Assembly (NCBI GenBank): GCA_004835665.1
Contig: RBKR01000022.1
Coordinates: forward strand, 310,001 to 374,000
Length of the DNA stretch: 64,000 nucleotides
Source: Phoma sp. XZ068
Lineage: Eukaryota; Ascomycota; Dothideomycetes; Pleosporales; Didymellaceae
Direction: 5' to 3'
The position numbers and the translations under genes were made by a program. The notes beneath the pieces were generated by a model. It ran no database searches, was not told the DNA's origin, and was given only the letters and a program-made list of their open reading frames with translations. This document shows, one piece after another, positions 44,868-57,293 of this stretch (its first letter is position 1; every line of letters begins with the position of its first letter).

Positions 44868-47800
44868 TGCCTCTAATTTCAGTCTTAGGTGCGGTATGGT
44901 ACGACCACGTGAGCGGAAGCAGAAAGGGGTCATCTTGGTAAGTTATCTGACAGGATGCGGCCTCTGACGAAAGAGGATCAAAAGCTACCATAGTTATGCA
45001 GATCATTTTAGATCGGATCTCTGCATCATCGCCAAGTGCTGGTCCCATGTGCCCATCAGGTCATCTTAAAGGCTTAGACGGTCTGATAGGATAGGAACGC
45101 CTTCAGGGTGGGGCACCCATCTGTCACCGGCGCGTGGCAAGCGGATGAGCATTACTTTTCCCGTCCTGTGACCGCATTGAGAAGTTGTCGCAGTTATCTG
45201 TCGTCGCGACTATCTGTCAAGGTGCTTTGTTGCGCGGTTATGGACGGGCTGTGCAAAGCGACTCACTGACCACTCGAAACAATGATGCTCCAGAGAGCTG
45301 CTCCCATGATATAGTCGGACACTCCTATACGTTCAATTTTGAGTATGAAATATCATCAACTGTCTATCACCTCATATACGTTCATGAAGGCATAAATCAA
45401 CAGTTTGAGTATATTTTAGGGGCAGGTGCCTATGTAAACCCTCACAGTTGTCAGATCTAGAAGAGCACGTTAGCTTACCCACGGACTTCTGCAAGAAATA
45501 TTGTTCAGAGCACGCGGCGCATCATTGACCAATGAGATGGTCTAAGGTATCGAAATGTTTGCCTTAGGGGCAAAGAAGGTGACAAAACCATCGGGTACTA
45601 CAAGCGGAGGCTCAAAGCCGTACACCCAGATCAAAAACGCAGCGCAAGGGCATGGGAAACAAGCCCAACTACTGCATAAGTGCCTCACATACCTATGCCA
45701 CGTTGGCCACTTAAACCTGGTTCCATTCTTCATAACTGAAGTCACACAAGGCTGAAGAAAAATGGTGCCAAGAATATCGTCAACGTAGCAGTAGACTGTC
45801 TGTCTACCTAAGTATCATCGAGGATGCAGCTAGTCAGAAGTTTACCGTGAGGATGTGTAGATGATCAAGCACGAAGTGGTCCTTCTCAGTGCGTGTAGAG
45901 TGCACACGCTTGCACAATCGAACAAGAACTGAAGCAATTTCATAACAAGTTTCACCAGGATATTCCCATTTCGTAGCCAATAATCTTTAGAAATCGGAAC
46001 TCCCGTCAAGTCGTATGACCGGTGATTGAGTCGCGATTTAGGAGCTGAACCTGGCTGAAACTTTCGAAGCAGATTGGATTCAAATCAGGTCTAACTGTGA
46101 CAAGCTAATTAAATTGGAACGATAATTCTCGAGGTGTTCTTGGCAACCTGTGATGGATTTCAAAGAACGAGATCCATACGTTGATGACTCGTCAACAGAA
46201 ATTAGAATCAAATTCGTACAGCACGCAACGCCGAATTGAGAGGTGAATCGCAACTCACAAGGTGTAAGGAAAGCGGGAGTTCGGAGAGGTGCCGGTATGC
46301 AACTAGGACGTTGCGGTGAGCTATCACTCCTTCAAATTCACTCCCTCAAATCTCCGCTCATAACGGCCCTCTCCACCCTGTGCCAGTCAATCAGCTCGGA
46401 AAACAGAAGAGGAGAAATTTGTTGGTTGGAGTGCTCCCATTTCCCGCGCGAAAGGATTCGGTCGTCGGCTTCTAATACGTCGATGCGGCGGGTGCCTGGA
46501 CTTGGCTAAGTTTGGTCAGTAATACGGCTCATAGTAGCGCCGTAATGGACCGTCATCGAGGCCGAGTCCCTCGCAGCGGCCCCGTGTAGAACGCGTCCAA
46601 TACCCAAGCAGGTCTCATCCTCTCCTCTTCGCAAGCCCCCATTTCGGGCCGGTCCAATGTTTATTTCCCTAGCCGAAATGTGGCTCGCTGTTACGAATCT
46701 TGTACAGCCATAGCCAGTTGCAAAAGCAGTCATAATGTCAAACTCTAATGTAAATTTGTAATAGAACCATGGATTGACAGTTTGCCCCAGGCAACCTACC
46801 GGTGAGAAAGTTATGGCCTGGCCTCCAAGCGAGATATCATAATGGGATCAGGCTGTCTTTGATTCGATGAGACATCTTGGATCTGGTCTAATAGCTTCGT
46901 CCTTGGCGCGTGGCGACTGGGCACGTCTTGTGAGAGTAGATGGGCTGTGAGATGTAATGGCTACCACGATGCTGTCGTCGTAAAAACCTACATTAAAGTT
47001 GCCGGATCATTCACGCATTCAACGGGTCACTTCAATCCGTGAGGAGATATGATCGTTCATTTAATATGTACAAGTGGTTTTGACAGCACGTAAAGTAAAC
47101 TCGCACTCGGCCAACCAAGCCCAGTTTTTCCTCATGGCCAAAGCTAGTATAATATATCGTGCAAGGTCAAGTTGAACGTTTTGTACTTGGCCAGAGCAAG
47201 CGTAGCATTGGAGGGTAAAACACTCTAGACTAACTCTTGCCGCTCCCTGTGACGCTGTTTCCTGATGGATCTGGCTTGCAGCCAGAACCGGACCTAGTCA
47301 GACAGCTTCAAAATCTCGCTGCTGATCAATTTCATATTCTGTTGGAGGCCTCCTTGTACAAAGTTTGAGAGAGAGTCCTCCTTGACCAAACCTTCCTTGC
47401 AGTCTTGGATCGCACCCGATTGGGTAGACCCCTGGCCCAACATCAGGTTCAACCTGTGCACAGACAGCGGCTAGGACTCTTTGATGTTTAAGATGGCAGA
47501 GCAGCGGATGCCAAGACAGTGGTGAGTTTCCATGCTTCATGTCCTGAAATTCTGGAGATGAAGGGTTTTGGCTTCGTGTGGCACAGCCGTGCTCGGCACG
47601 AGGGATATTGCAAGATTTCGGCCCGCTCGCACCGATGCAGAACATTGCAGATACCTCAAGCGGTGAAGGAAAGGATTGGAGATAAGACCCCTCTTCGCGG
47701 CCTGAACCATACCGGCGCTTGCGAGCTGCTTACGGGGCCGGTACTGCCGTCAACAGTCCTGGCGTACAGGAAGATTCCCAGATATTTCTACAATCTCTGA

Positions 47801-48384
47801 CAAATAGTGCGGCCATGCTGAAATGTGTTGCGCATGTTTACCCTGGTTGATTGTTCGATGCGCATAGAGGGCTGTGTCCACCGGTGAAGAGCGCCACCCT
47901 GGCCATATGAAACTATCTGTGCTGCGGGCCGGCGAGCCACGCTGATTGCGACCAATGCATAGTATTCAGCAAGATCAGTATGGATGGTGGAAGAAGATTG
48001 CCTAGCATCAGGCCTGGCGTGGCGGGAATCGAAACTGTTGCACAAAATCGAGATTGAGTGTGCGAGAGATTGATTTAGAGGCGAGGGAACCAGGAAGAAC
48101 GATTCCTAAGTAAGATGAACGACAAATAGGACGAGAAATCTCGAAGAAAGACATCGTTGGCATCATTGTATCACATGTGTCAGTGCGTCTTTACTATGCA
48201 TTTAAGTTCGCCTATTACAGGGAGCTTGTTATCGATTGTTTTGCAGACTTGTGCATTTCCACTGTCATCCACTGCCCTTGGACCGTCACCCAACGCCGTG
48301 CCGTAATGAAAATCTTAACCTGGATATGCCGATTCGCCGAACTTTTCACATTTTGTTTGTGTTACCTTGTCAATCATTGAACGT

Positions 48385-50212
48385 TTAGTCATAGTGCATG
48401 AAGAGCTGCGACATGCTCTCTCCGTGGTGATTCCGTCGGATTGCTTCTGCGAGCAGGTTATCGACGTTCAGAATGACCAACTTATCGCCGGCCTGCTCCC
48501 TCTTGTGCTCCGGGATTGGGAAAGCGTTCGTAATGATGATCTTCTCAATGCACTCGCAGTTGTTCATTTCCTCAAGGCAATCGCCGCCGAACAGGCCATG
48601 GGTAGCCATGCAGTACACTTTCGTAGCACCGCCACGCTTAACAACGGTCTCGGCTGCGGCAATCCAAGATGCTGATTTGTCCATCATGTCATCGACGATG
48701 AAGACTGGCCTGTCCTTGACATTGCCAACGAGCGTAACCATTGTCTCGATCTCCGGGTTCTGCAGGTCTTCTTCTTCATCTTCTGAAGAAGCTGCTGCAT
48801 CGTAGGTACCACCGAGAGCATGAGCGTGCTCGCTGTCTTGGTTGTCCCTTCTCGAGGAGGTAGTCGATATGAACGAGTTCATCATGTGCGCGGGAATGTC
48901 GTCGTTCTCGCCTTCGGACGGGGGGCGGTTGCGCCAGGAGGTGGTATGTGAAGTTGCGGACATAGATGGCGAGGGATGTGTTTCGTCGACGATATGACCC
49001 TGAACTAGGCGTCCATGAATGACATTTCGCGCCCGCTACACATGTTAGTATCATTCGTCTGTACCTGGTAACAGAAAGCATACCTCATCAGTGTACTCTT
49101 CCTCCTCTTCCTCCGCAAAGCTTTCGTTCAGGCTCTGTTCGCCATCTGCGCCTTCTGACTGGTTCGAAGCCTCAGTCCGGACAGGTTCCAGTGGCACTTC
49201 CGGCTCGACGATCGAACTCGCCCGCATAGACTTGGAAAGAGGGTGTTCGCCAGCGACTCCGTTTGCTCTTCGTGAGAGTGGGTTTGATGGTGTGCGTCCT
49301 GACCTGGCTTTTGGCTTGCCAACTTCCGACTTGGGGTCGAAAGAGATCTTGCTGATTGGTGTAAGCTCTGCATCTGCGTCAAGAGCAGCTTCCACAAGCT
49401 CGCGCGAGTCTGAAGGGCCGTCAAGCCTCAACTGTTCGAACATGGCGCTCTCATTCCACGGTCTGCCTCCACCTGCCCTTCGCCTGTCTGTTGTGACGAT
49501 ACCAAAGCTGAGCTTCATGGCGTCTGCCAGCGATGTCACTCGCTTTGTTCCGCCAGGGTTCTTGCTGACTACGACTGCTTCTCTCCAGTTCGGCACGTTC
49601 ATGCGCACCCAACGAGCGAGGAGGGGTTCAGCAACTAGGTTATCGACTGGGCACTTGAAGAAACCCTGCATCTGGGAGGCGTGGAGGTCGACGGTGATAA
49701 CGTGATTGACGCCAGCGATGTGGAGGAGGTTCGCAACCATGCGAGCTGTGATAGCCCCGCGGTGCTGCTTCTTTTTCGACTGGCGCGAGTAAGGGAAGTA
49801 TGGCATAACCGCTGTCCGTTGTTAGTTGCAGGCGGGGTATCCGATAAGGGTTTCAGTACCTGTGACCGACTTCGCAGAGCCACCTTTACAGGCAGAAATC
49901 ATGATCAGTAGCTCCATGACTGAATCGTTAATTCTACATGCGATTAGCATGTGCAAGTCTTGTAGGCCTGGGAACGCACTTCTCGCTGCCACTCTGGATG
50001 ATAAACACATCTTTGTTTCGAATCGAAGTGTCTGCCAGCAATTAGAACGCGAGAGACGCACCAGACCAGTAAGCCATACGGATCGTGACAGACGTCTCTC
50101 CATTCTTGAACTTGCCCAGCGTCGCAGAGCCAGGCTTCATGCCCAAGCGGTCGCACACACCGTCGACCAGCTTCGGGTGCGACGACCCACCAAAAACAAT
50201 GGCACCGCGCAT
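48385..50212 (-). CDS. PRS5: Ribose-phosphate pyrophosphokinase, Prs1/Prs5 type, five exons
   Basis: Exons in coding order 50212-50080, 50031-49980, 49933-49860, 49811-49084 and 49035-48385 give 545 residues; introns 46-48 bases, phases consistent. It makes PRPP from ribose 5-phosphate and ATP for purine, pyrimidine, His and Trp synthesis. Seen: IVFGGSSHPKLVDGVCDRLG start, FKNGETSVTI, NKDVFIIQSGS, PYFPYSRQSKKKQHRGAITA, VDLHASQMQGFF (the PRPP synthase signature) and VFIVDDMMDKSASWIAAAE. The last motif differs from the canonical DTGGT loop, as in yeast Prs1/Prs5 regulatory paralogues. An insertion of about 200 residues (roughly 205-400), very acidic and Ser-rich, interrupts the enzyme, like the non-homologous region of Prs5. 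It likely works in a complex with canonical subunits. Confidence 0.92.
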
Positions 50213-53200
50213 AGTGGGAGGACCGAGTAAAACGATGTCGTTATAGTGGTTAAATTGTAGTATTGACCCTTGAGGCCTCGTAAATTTTCCCGTCATCGCA
50301 GCAACGAATTCGGCGTGTCGGCGCTTGGAGACTTGGCAAGGCGTTGCCCGAAACGGAAGGATCAACGAAACGAGTCAGGAATCACCAAGATGCAGGGCAG
50401 TGTGGGTCAGGTCAGTACATGTAGATTGCTGATATCTGGCCGCGTTGGCAAGAATGCTTAAGGGCAAAAGACTGGTACTCCTGCACTAAGATCGTTCTTA
50501 TGCAAGTGCTCGCGTCAATCAAGCGTTCCACAAGCACTATGTGCTGGCACGCGACCAGAACATAGGACTCTGGCCAGTCATGGCTACGCACGAAAGCACG
50601 CTGCACTTTCGTGCCTTCAAGGTGCCCAACGTCCCCGCAATTCGCAACATACTGGAGTACAATACCTCAAATGCCATCACTCGTCTGTCACTCCGTACCG
50701 ACTTCATCAACCTGACACAGAGAAAGAAGCTGTGAAGCTGAGTTCCGCTACAATCGACCAGCATAAGCATGGTCTGGGTCGATGTCACGCACACAGAAAG
50801 CACTGGAAAAGCTACGCGCCGCCATTATCGAGTCCGTCTCATGTCCTGAAATGGCGCAGCAGTGCGTATTTGCGCGTTCCTCGTTCCGAAGAAGTGTGGG
50901 GCCGAGGACGAGGACGAGGCCGAGGTCAAAGACGGCAGCGCTGGGTCGGTGAGGTGGCGGAGGAAGAGAGTATTTCAAAGTAGCAATCTGTTTGTCTCTC
51001 CTACTACTGCACATGGAAACGAAACAGCTTGATTATGTGGTCGGGCAGTAGAGGAAACGAAGTAGGTTGGCGACTGGAAATTGATCAGCACAGTCTGTTC
51101 CAGGGACGGTGACCAAGCCCAGGAACAGCAAGATCCTAGCTGGAGTAGGTATGATCATCGCGGTACCTGCAGTTACCCTTTCATTGCAGGGTGTGTAAGT
51201 ATGATTGAAGGTATGGCTCCCAGGATCCCAGTTACAGCATAGTTACACATGCTCACCGCCTAGCTAGTGTCATATATACCCTTCATATTTGACATCGTTG
51301 AAGTAACATTCTTGACCAGACTGGAGGCCTACCGATTGGCCATGTAGTCACACCTTACCTGGAAGTACCTTGTACATTATGCTGCAGCTTCCGAGGTACT
51401 CACCAACGTCACAAATTTTCATGTTCATTTCCTAATTCCATTTGCAGCCTTGCCACAGGTCACGCGAGCTGCAAGGTACCATCGCAGATTGTAACGTAGA
51501 TCATATCGGGACGACCTTCACACTTTGTGGTTTACACCTCGTGGTCAACGTCAGGAGGAAAGAAGGCGGACCATGACATTTGTGTGTAAGCTGAGCCTTC
51601 TTGCCACACACATTTGTGGCTATGGAAGCTTGGAAAGCCGGGAGGAGTCTCCATATCAGGCGCTTGCTCTTGGGCGGATAGTTCCAGCGGTGAAGGTGTG
51701 TTACGCCTTCTAAGTAGATCTCGTAACTGCGCTATGTGAAATGCGCCAGGCATAATAGAGGCGGATAATGGAAGGGTCTCGTGGTGCGCAACAATGAAGT
51801 GGCCATATCGTCTGACATGGAACTTGATCGCCGGTGTACTACCGTTGACGACCGCGTAAGCGGCACACGGCAGATTGCGAGGACTACAAATCGCTGTATC
51901 CCAGAAAGTCTACTACATCGGATGCCGCAAGCTTGTAAGGCTGCGTTCGTGAGGCTAGCGGAGCCCATTTCGCAATGTATAGCGTATGGATGGCTGTCAC
52001 TAGTGTGACTATTCTGTCTGCTAACGCGCGGTACTGCGGCTTCGTCCGAGTCTTATCCCAGAGAGGCACGCAGCTGTGACGCCAAACCGGGTTTGTCATA
52101 GAAAAAGTGACAGAAAACGGTACATACACCGGGGAGCTGGATGACCAGGCCGTCCAATGACTTATTCAATCTCCAGTCGATGCATTTCCAACTACCCGGT
52201 TTGAGGTAATATGAAGGCGACCGAGGCTGCAAATCGGTCGTCGTCCTTCGTTGAACGCGACAGTCCAGTATCGTTCACAAATCTTATCACGGAAACTCGC
52301 CATCGATGACATGCTGTTTGACAGTCGTCCTCACAGAAGTTCACCGATCGTGGGCTGAGTCATGACTCCTCTAGCTTCTCGACAGTATGGTTCACATGAT
52401 GAAGGGCGCTCAAGATCAGATGGCTTCAGTGAAGCAGCGCATATTTGGGACCGAGACCGTCGCGCCGACCCTAGAACGCGTGCACTTCAAAGACTGCATG
52501 GCCCGTAGGATAGGAGGTGATGCAACAGTGTCTGACTGCCATGATCTTGGACCCGCAAACCAGGTAACAGGTCGATGGCGGTGGCCCAGGGTTGTTGCAT
52601 TTGTCTTGCCCCTGCTAGCGACTGCCATCTCGGTCAGAGCCTTCCAAGAACGGCACAGGCCTTGATGTGTCGCGTGGGAAAAAGACAAGTAAAATCTTGG
52701 CAGTTCATTGGGACTTCCAGATTCACGAAAATTGGCGGGACAACGTCCAGGGGATGACGCACTCAAATCCGTCTGGGGTAGCGCCTCGGGCGCCGAGATC
52801 ACACGGCAGACTCAATGGTAACACCGATCTCGCATTGGTGGAACCGAGCGCCAGGTTTACAGCGATCCCGTGTAACAAGGGAAGATGAAGCGAGAATCTG
52901 TGAACAGACCTTCGAAGATAGTCTTGTACCGGATGTCTGCTATAGCCATCCAGCCAGGACCGTGATTAGTCTTCAGGAATAGACATGGTGTCGAGTTGGT
53001 GATGCTGGTCCTACTATCTGTGCGAGACCTAAATTTTCAATGAAGGAGCACGATCTGAGGACTTGTCGCAGGACGAAAGCTGATGGTGTGCAGGTGATGA
53101 TTCATAACATGGGCCTGTTCATCAAGTGTCGACACGAAACCTAGTAAAGAGACTGCGAAGGTGAAGCATACTATTAGGTATGAAGAGTGCTCAAGCGTGG

Positions 53201-55126
53201 ACGTAGTCCACAAGCCACCGGGCAGAAAATATCTGGACAGTTTTCGCGATTTTCGACTCCGAAGCCCGAGCTTCTCCTGGAGCCCAGTTCAGGGTAACTG
53301 AAATAACCCGTCGAGGGTGTGATTTCGGCTTCAGTTGGCGCGAACTCTGTTGGATGTGATTCTACTCATTTGTTTGTTCGTTCCCCGCTTCATGAGGGTC
53401 GCAGAGTGGGCCATTAGGCCAGGGGTTTGATCCAGAAGCAAACGCCATCGAAAGACAGACAGTGGATCTCCCGCCAGCCTCCTGGTTGATGGTCAAGGAA
53501 GGCATGCCTCTTTGGTAGCAGTATGCGTCTTACAAGAGCACGCGGAGGCTACAGGCCGGCCTGCTGAATGGCTCAGGGCGGGATTTCGGCGCTACTGCAA
53601 AGAGCCAAGGGCGTTTCATGAGATGAGGCTGCGTGACACCATTCGCCGAAGAGCTGAACCAGGTAGAGGGGAGCTATCATGTACGAGGCGCACGTATTCT
53701 CTCATCTGCAGCGACTAGCTGCGCGTCTTCCAGAAACAGCTATAGGCGACAGGAGCTGGAATACCTGGGAAAGGAAAACGGTCGGCGCAACAAGGATCGT
53801 GTCGTGCACATCTGTGAGACTGTAAGTGTACCGTAGAGATCTTACAACGGCATCGGTAGCAAGCCACGTCCACCACGCCGTTGCGGTTCAACGAATTGGC
53901 TGGTTCGCAGGGAGACCCGTTCGACGAGCGACCGAAATCCTGGCCAGGGAAGGTTTCAGGAAGAAGCAAAGAAGACAAGCAGAACGGCGGAGAAGGAACG
54001 GTGGTTGGGGGCGTATGCATGACGACGCTTTCGGTAACTTTGTGTACGAGCCGACTGACCGCCTCTACCGCGGAGTTACTAGCCAAATCCGCATCGCTCC
54101 AGTTCAAGCGGTCGATGGTGCAATTGACGCGTTGTTGCTTTTTGTCATGGTGAAGAGGTACATCGAGGGAAAAGCAGCGCGCAGGATTCGCGTCTAGCGA
54201 CGTGAAGGGATAAGGCGACAGAAAAAGCACCTGCTCTGAACCTGAGATTGCCGACCCCAGTTTGCGCTAAGCCCCATTGACTGTAGCCCCTTTCGGCAAG
54301 TGCAAAGCCAGAACCAGCACCCTGTCTCTCCTTCTGGGAAGTCGCAGGCAGAGCCATCATTCGCGACCAGACGGATGCAGCGCGGTTTGTGTGACACATA
54401 GATTCGGCAGCGCTACGCCTCGAATCATCTCGGAGCATTCACATCGCGATGCGCCCTGGACAAGGGTTCGCGAGCTAGAGATGCTACCATGCCCGCGGCT
54501 GCGGAACAGCCAGCCCGCGTTTGACCAGCTCCACCACGCCGTTCCCTTCGAGAGCCTCATATTGGGGGAGTAGCAGAGGCACTTCTCATTCGGCCTTGTT
54601 GTGCGACGTCTGGTGTATCTGTTGCTCCATCTGTCTGGCTGCCGTCCGCTTTCGAGCATCACGGTCCAGGGCAGCAAGACCGCAAGACGGCTGCACGATT
54701 CTTCGTGTTGTACACTACCGCAATCTGGTGGACATGGTATTAGATCTGGCAAGCTTGAACTTAGTTCAACATGGTTTGCACATATCTTGGGATCAGTATA
54801 AGACGGACCCAGATCCGCGCAATTAGCGTTAGCAACAAGCAGTGGTCTCTTCAGCACAATTCGCATTCTGGTTCTCTTCCCTCTGCACCATTTGCTTGCT
54901 TTTCCACAGCCACAACTTACAGAAACCTTGAACCATCCTCGGTCTTCCGTGCATCCCACGCCCATCTCAAACACTCCTTCTACCAAAAGCGCTCAGGTAA
55001 ATCCTCCGCATCTCTCGAGTACATATGTATCTCGATGGCGCCCCAATTGGCCTTGCTAAGTCAATGCAGCTTTGTTTCTCGCTGTTGTCTCACAATCCTC
55101 GCTCGGATCGACCTCAACACATCACA
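50213..55126. other. 4.9-kb intergenic region, no gene recognised
   Basis: Starts as promoter of the PRPP synthetase gene. Between 50890 and 50935 there is a GGACGAGGACGAGGC-type low-complexity run. Around 53500-54600 long open frames occur on both strands over the same DNA, showing composition rather than genes. The last about 250 bases before 55127 are C/T-rich leader for the small zinc protein. Confidence 0.5.
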
Positions 55127-55291
55127 ATGGCCGCCCCAGTAAACTGCCAACATTCCTTCAAGGTCGTCAAATCTGACACAACCGTCGTCGTCTGGAACTG
55201 CAACATGTGCCATTCGGGGCCTCACTCCCTCATCTATGAGTGCTCGAGCTGCAAGCTGAAGACCTGTCGGCCGTGTGCAGCGAAAGCATAG
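55127..55291 (+). CDS. 54-residue zinc-ribbon-like microprotein
   Basis: From the ATG at 55127: MAAPVNCQHSF, VKSDTTVVVWNCNMC, HSGPHSLIYECSSCKLK, then TCRPCAAKA. Paired cysteines Cys25-X2-Cys28, Cys39-X2-Cys42 and Cys47-X2-Cys50, with Cys7, His9, His29 and His33, predict one or two bound zinc ions. The same architecture occurs in small uncharacterised ascomycete proteins as I recall. The frame is open upstream (an ATG lies at 55025), but the short start has the better context. The stop TAG is immediately followed by GTAAGC, a good donor, so the 3' UTR is probably spliced. Role unknown; zinc binding is inferred from the cysteines. Confidence 0.7.
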   Translation: MAAPVNCQHSFKVVKSDTTVVVWNCNMCHSGPHSLIYECSSCKLKTCRPCAAKA

Positions 55292-57293
55292 GTAAGCCCA
55301 AAAAAAAATCTTTCATCTTCCTCATGGCATTTCGATGTGCCAATGCAAGGGTGCAAATACCCGAGACATAGCCATGGACGCGAGCGGCGTTTCATGGGAA
55401 GATCCTTTGACAGATGCCAGTTCGTGTTGCTGACTCGGCGTTGCAGACCTACAAGCGCGTGCAGGGGGATCGACCAACTAGGATCTGATCCGGATACCTG
55501 GATCGATCACGCCCAGCTCCAATTCTCATCAGCGACTCATGTTCCTTTCATGCTATCAACGAAATTCCTTTTTCAACTTCATCCTTGTACGACAACATAT
55601 ATACGTCGGCTCTATCGATTTAGCACGGCGTTTCGGCGGTTCAACATCTCGCGGCCCTTCAGCCAAGGGCGGCAATCTCGATATGGCCGGCCACTGTTCC
55701 CAGGCGTTATTTGCGACTGCACAAAAGCAAAGGCGTCTACACTGACCTGTTTCAGTCTAGACATGGGCTTCTTGCGACAGCTCGACGGTTCACGAGCTCG
55801 TCTTTCTGCTGTTTTCATGCATGGATTTTCGGTCTGAGCATTACTGGTTGGGTTTTCTTCTTGTATCATCTTCCTCGTCCGCCCGTTATAGACTCAGGGA
55901 CGGCCAGCACTTTCGACCTAATGTTTTCCCTCTCCCGCACATTAACCTCATCTGGTACTCCCCATATATTCTCTCACGGTTATCAGCGGTAGCCTCTTGT
56001 ACAAAACTCACGTTTATAGTGGGGATGGTCGTTTCATGCATCCAAGGAAGTCCATCTTGGCAGCTGAATAGAGAGAAGTCACATCAACTCAGACCCATTT
56101 CGTGCAGCTCACCCCTTCGAAGTTGACGTTCTAGCCAAATTCGTTAGACCAGGTGTCAGTCTGAATTGCTTGACCTCTGCATATGACTCGCTCTCATTGT
56201 TGACGCGGATCCTAGGCATTGGCGTCCGCTTTTGATGCCGGCAACGATATCCGCATCGATTTGCGCACCGACACCGATTGTAATTCGGCGATCAAGGGGT
56301 CTGCGCTGCAGGTTCTGCATCAACACCCTCCAACCTGCTTGAGCACAACACACAATGCGTTGGCCGCTCCCAAGTAGATACGCTAGCATTGCGGGTCGAA
56401 CAGATGACGACTCACCACACTGAGGGGCTCTAACATCTCTCATGCACAAGGCTACATGGAGCCGTTGATCTGAGAGGACCAGATTGGCAGTAAGAGCGAG
56501 CCGCTTAATCCTCGGAGTTTGCCGTCTGCGAAACGGTGAGACTATACATCCCGCAGACGCGTGCTCTAGCTGAAAGGGTAGTGATGCAGCATCCATCGTA
56601 GCAAACGCGCTGAAGTAGACAGGTCGTACAGAAACTCTGCATAGCATGGAAGCGATCGAACCAGACTTGCCTGAGTACTGAAGGAGAACACCACTCGCAA
56701 TTGTTTTGTTGATGCTAGTTGTTAGGCTTCGTGCAGGAGCTGACCTTTGTGGCCCAGCTACTCCACAGCAGGCGCACGGACTGGTGCAAAAGGACCGCGA
56801 TCACGGAATATGTCCTACAACTCGCCAGGCTCCTATCACGACTCACTTATCCTAGACGCAATTCGTAGCCTAACAACGTTATTTCTGCGTCTGCGCATTC
56901 AATAGCGATGATTTCTAGATCTCATCTTTGCGCTAGCAACGACGCACCTGCATTCACACAACAAACATGAAGAATGTCGGACAATCATGCAGCTTCCACA
57001 TCGTCTGACGCCTGTCAGCGCCCGTGATTGCGCTGGCTAGGAATCAGGCAACTCTCAGCCCCATGTTATGCGACGAGCCAATGAAATGGGTTGGCCCCCA
57101 TCTCACTTGCATACTTAAAATCGACACCACACTCAAAGACAGCGCCGACCACAACTTTCCTCCTCGCGAACTCCTTCAGCCTTCAACAAGCCGCTATACC
57201 TTTGTTTTTGTAGTTGTAAACCATCGTCAAGGCTACTTGTGAGCACTCTAGCGTTACTCGTCGATACACAAGCAAAGCCGAACGATAGGAAGC
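55292..57293. other. Intergenic, no gene recognised
   Basis: 3' flank of the zinc microprotein, including a poly-A-type run at about 55300, and the promoter of the calpain gene. Open frames are short and overlapping. Confidence 0.5.

Larger units (their letters stand above)
41750..48384. other. 6.6-kb gene-poor region
   Basis: No gene I can support. It is more AT-rich than its surroundings and contains a TA-rich island, a G tract and one weak open frame with a C-terminal membrane-like segment (minus strand, 44113-44544, about 143 residues, hydrophobic TVVAYVIIIISFVQMIFGIL). No reverse transcriptase, transposase or terminal repeats were seen. Likely an old repeat-derived block. Confidence 0.55.

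Noticed and set aside
52387..52665. Short plus-strand frame with a membrane-like segment
   Set aside because: No homologue recalled, no promoter context, opposite strand also open.
53715..54230. Overlapping open frames on both strands (also 53826-54197 and 54357-54986)
   Set aside because: Mutually overlapping, no domains, no splice model that improves them; reported only as intergenic.
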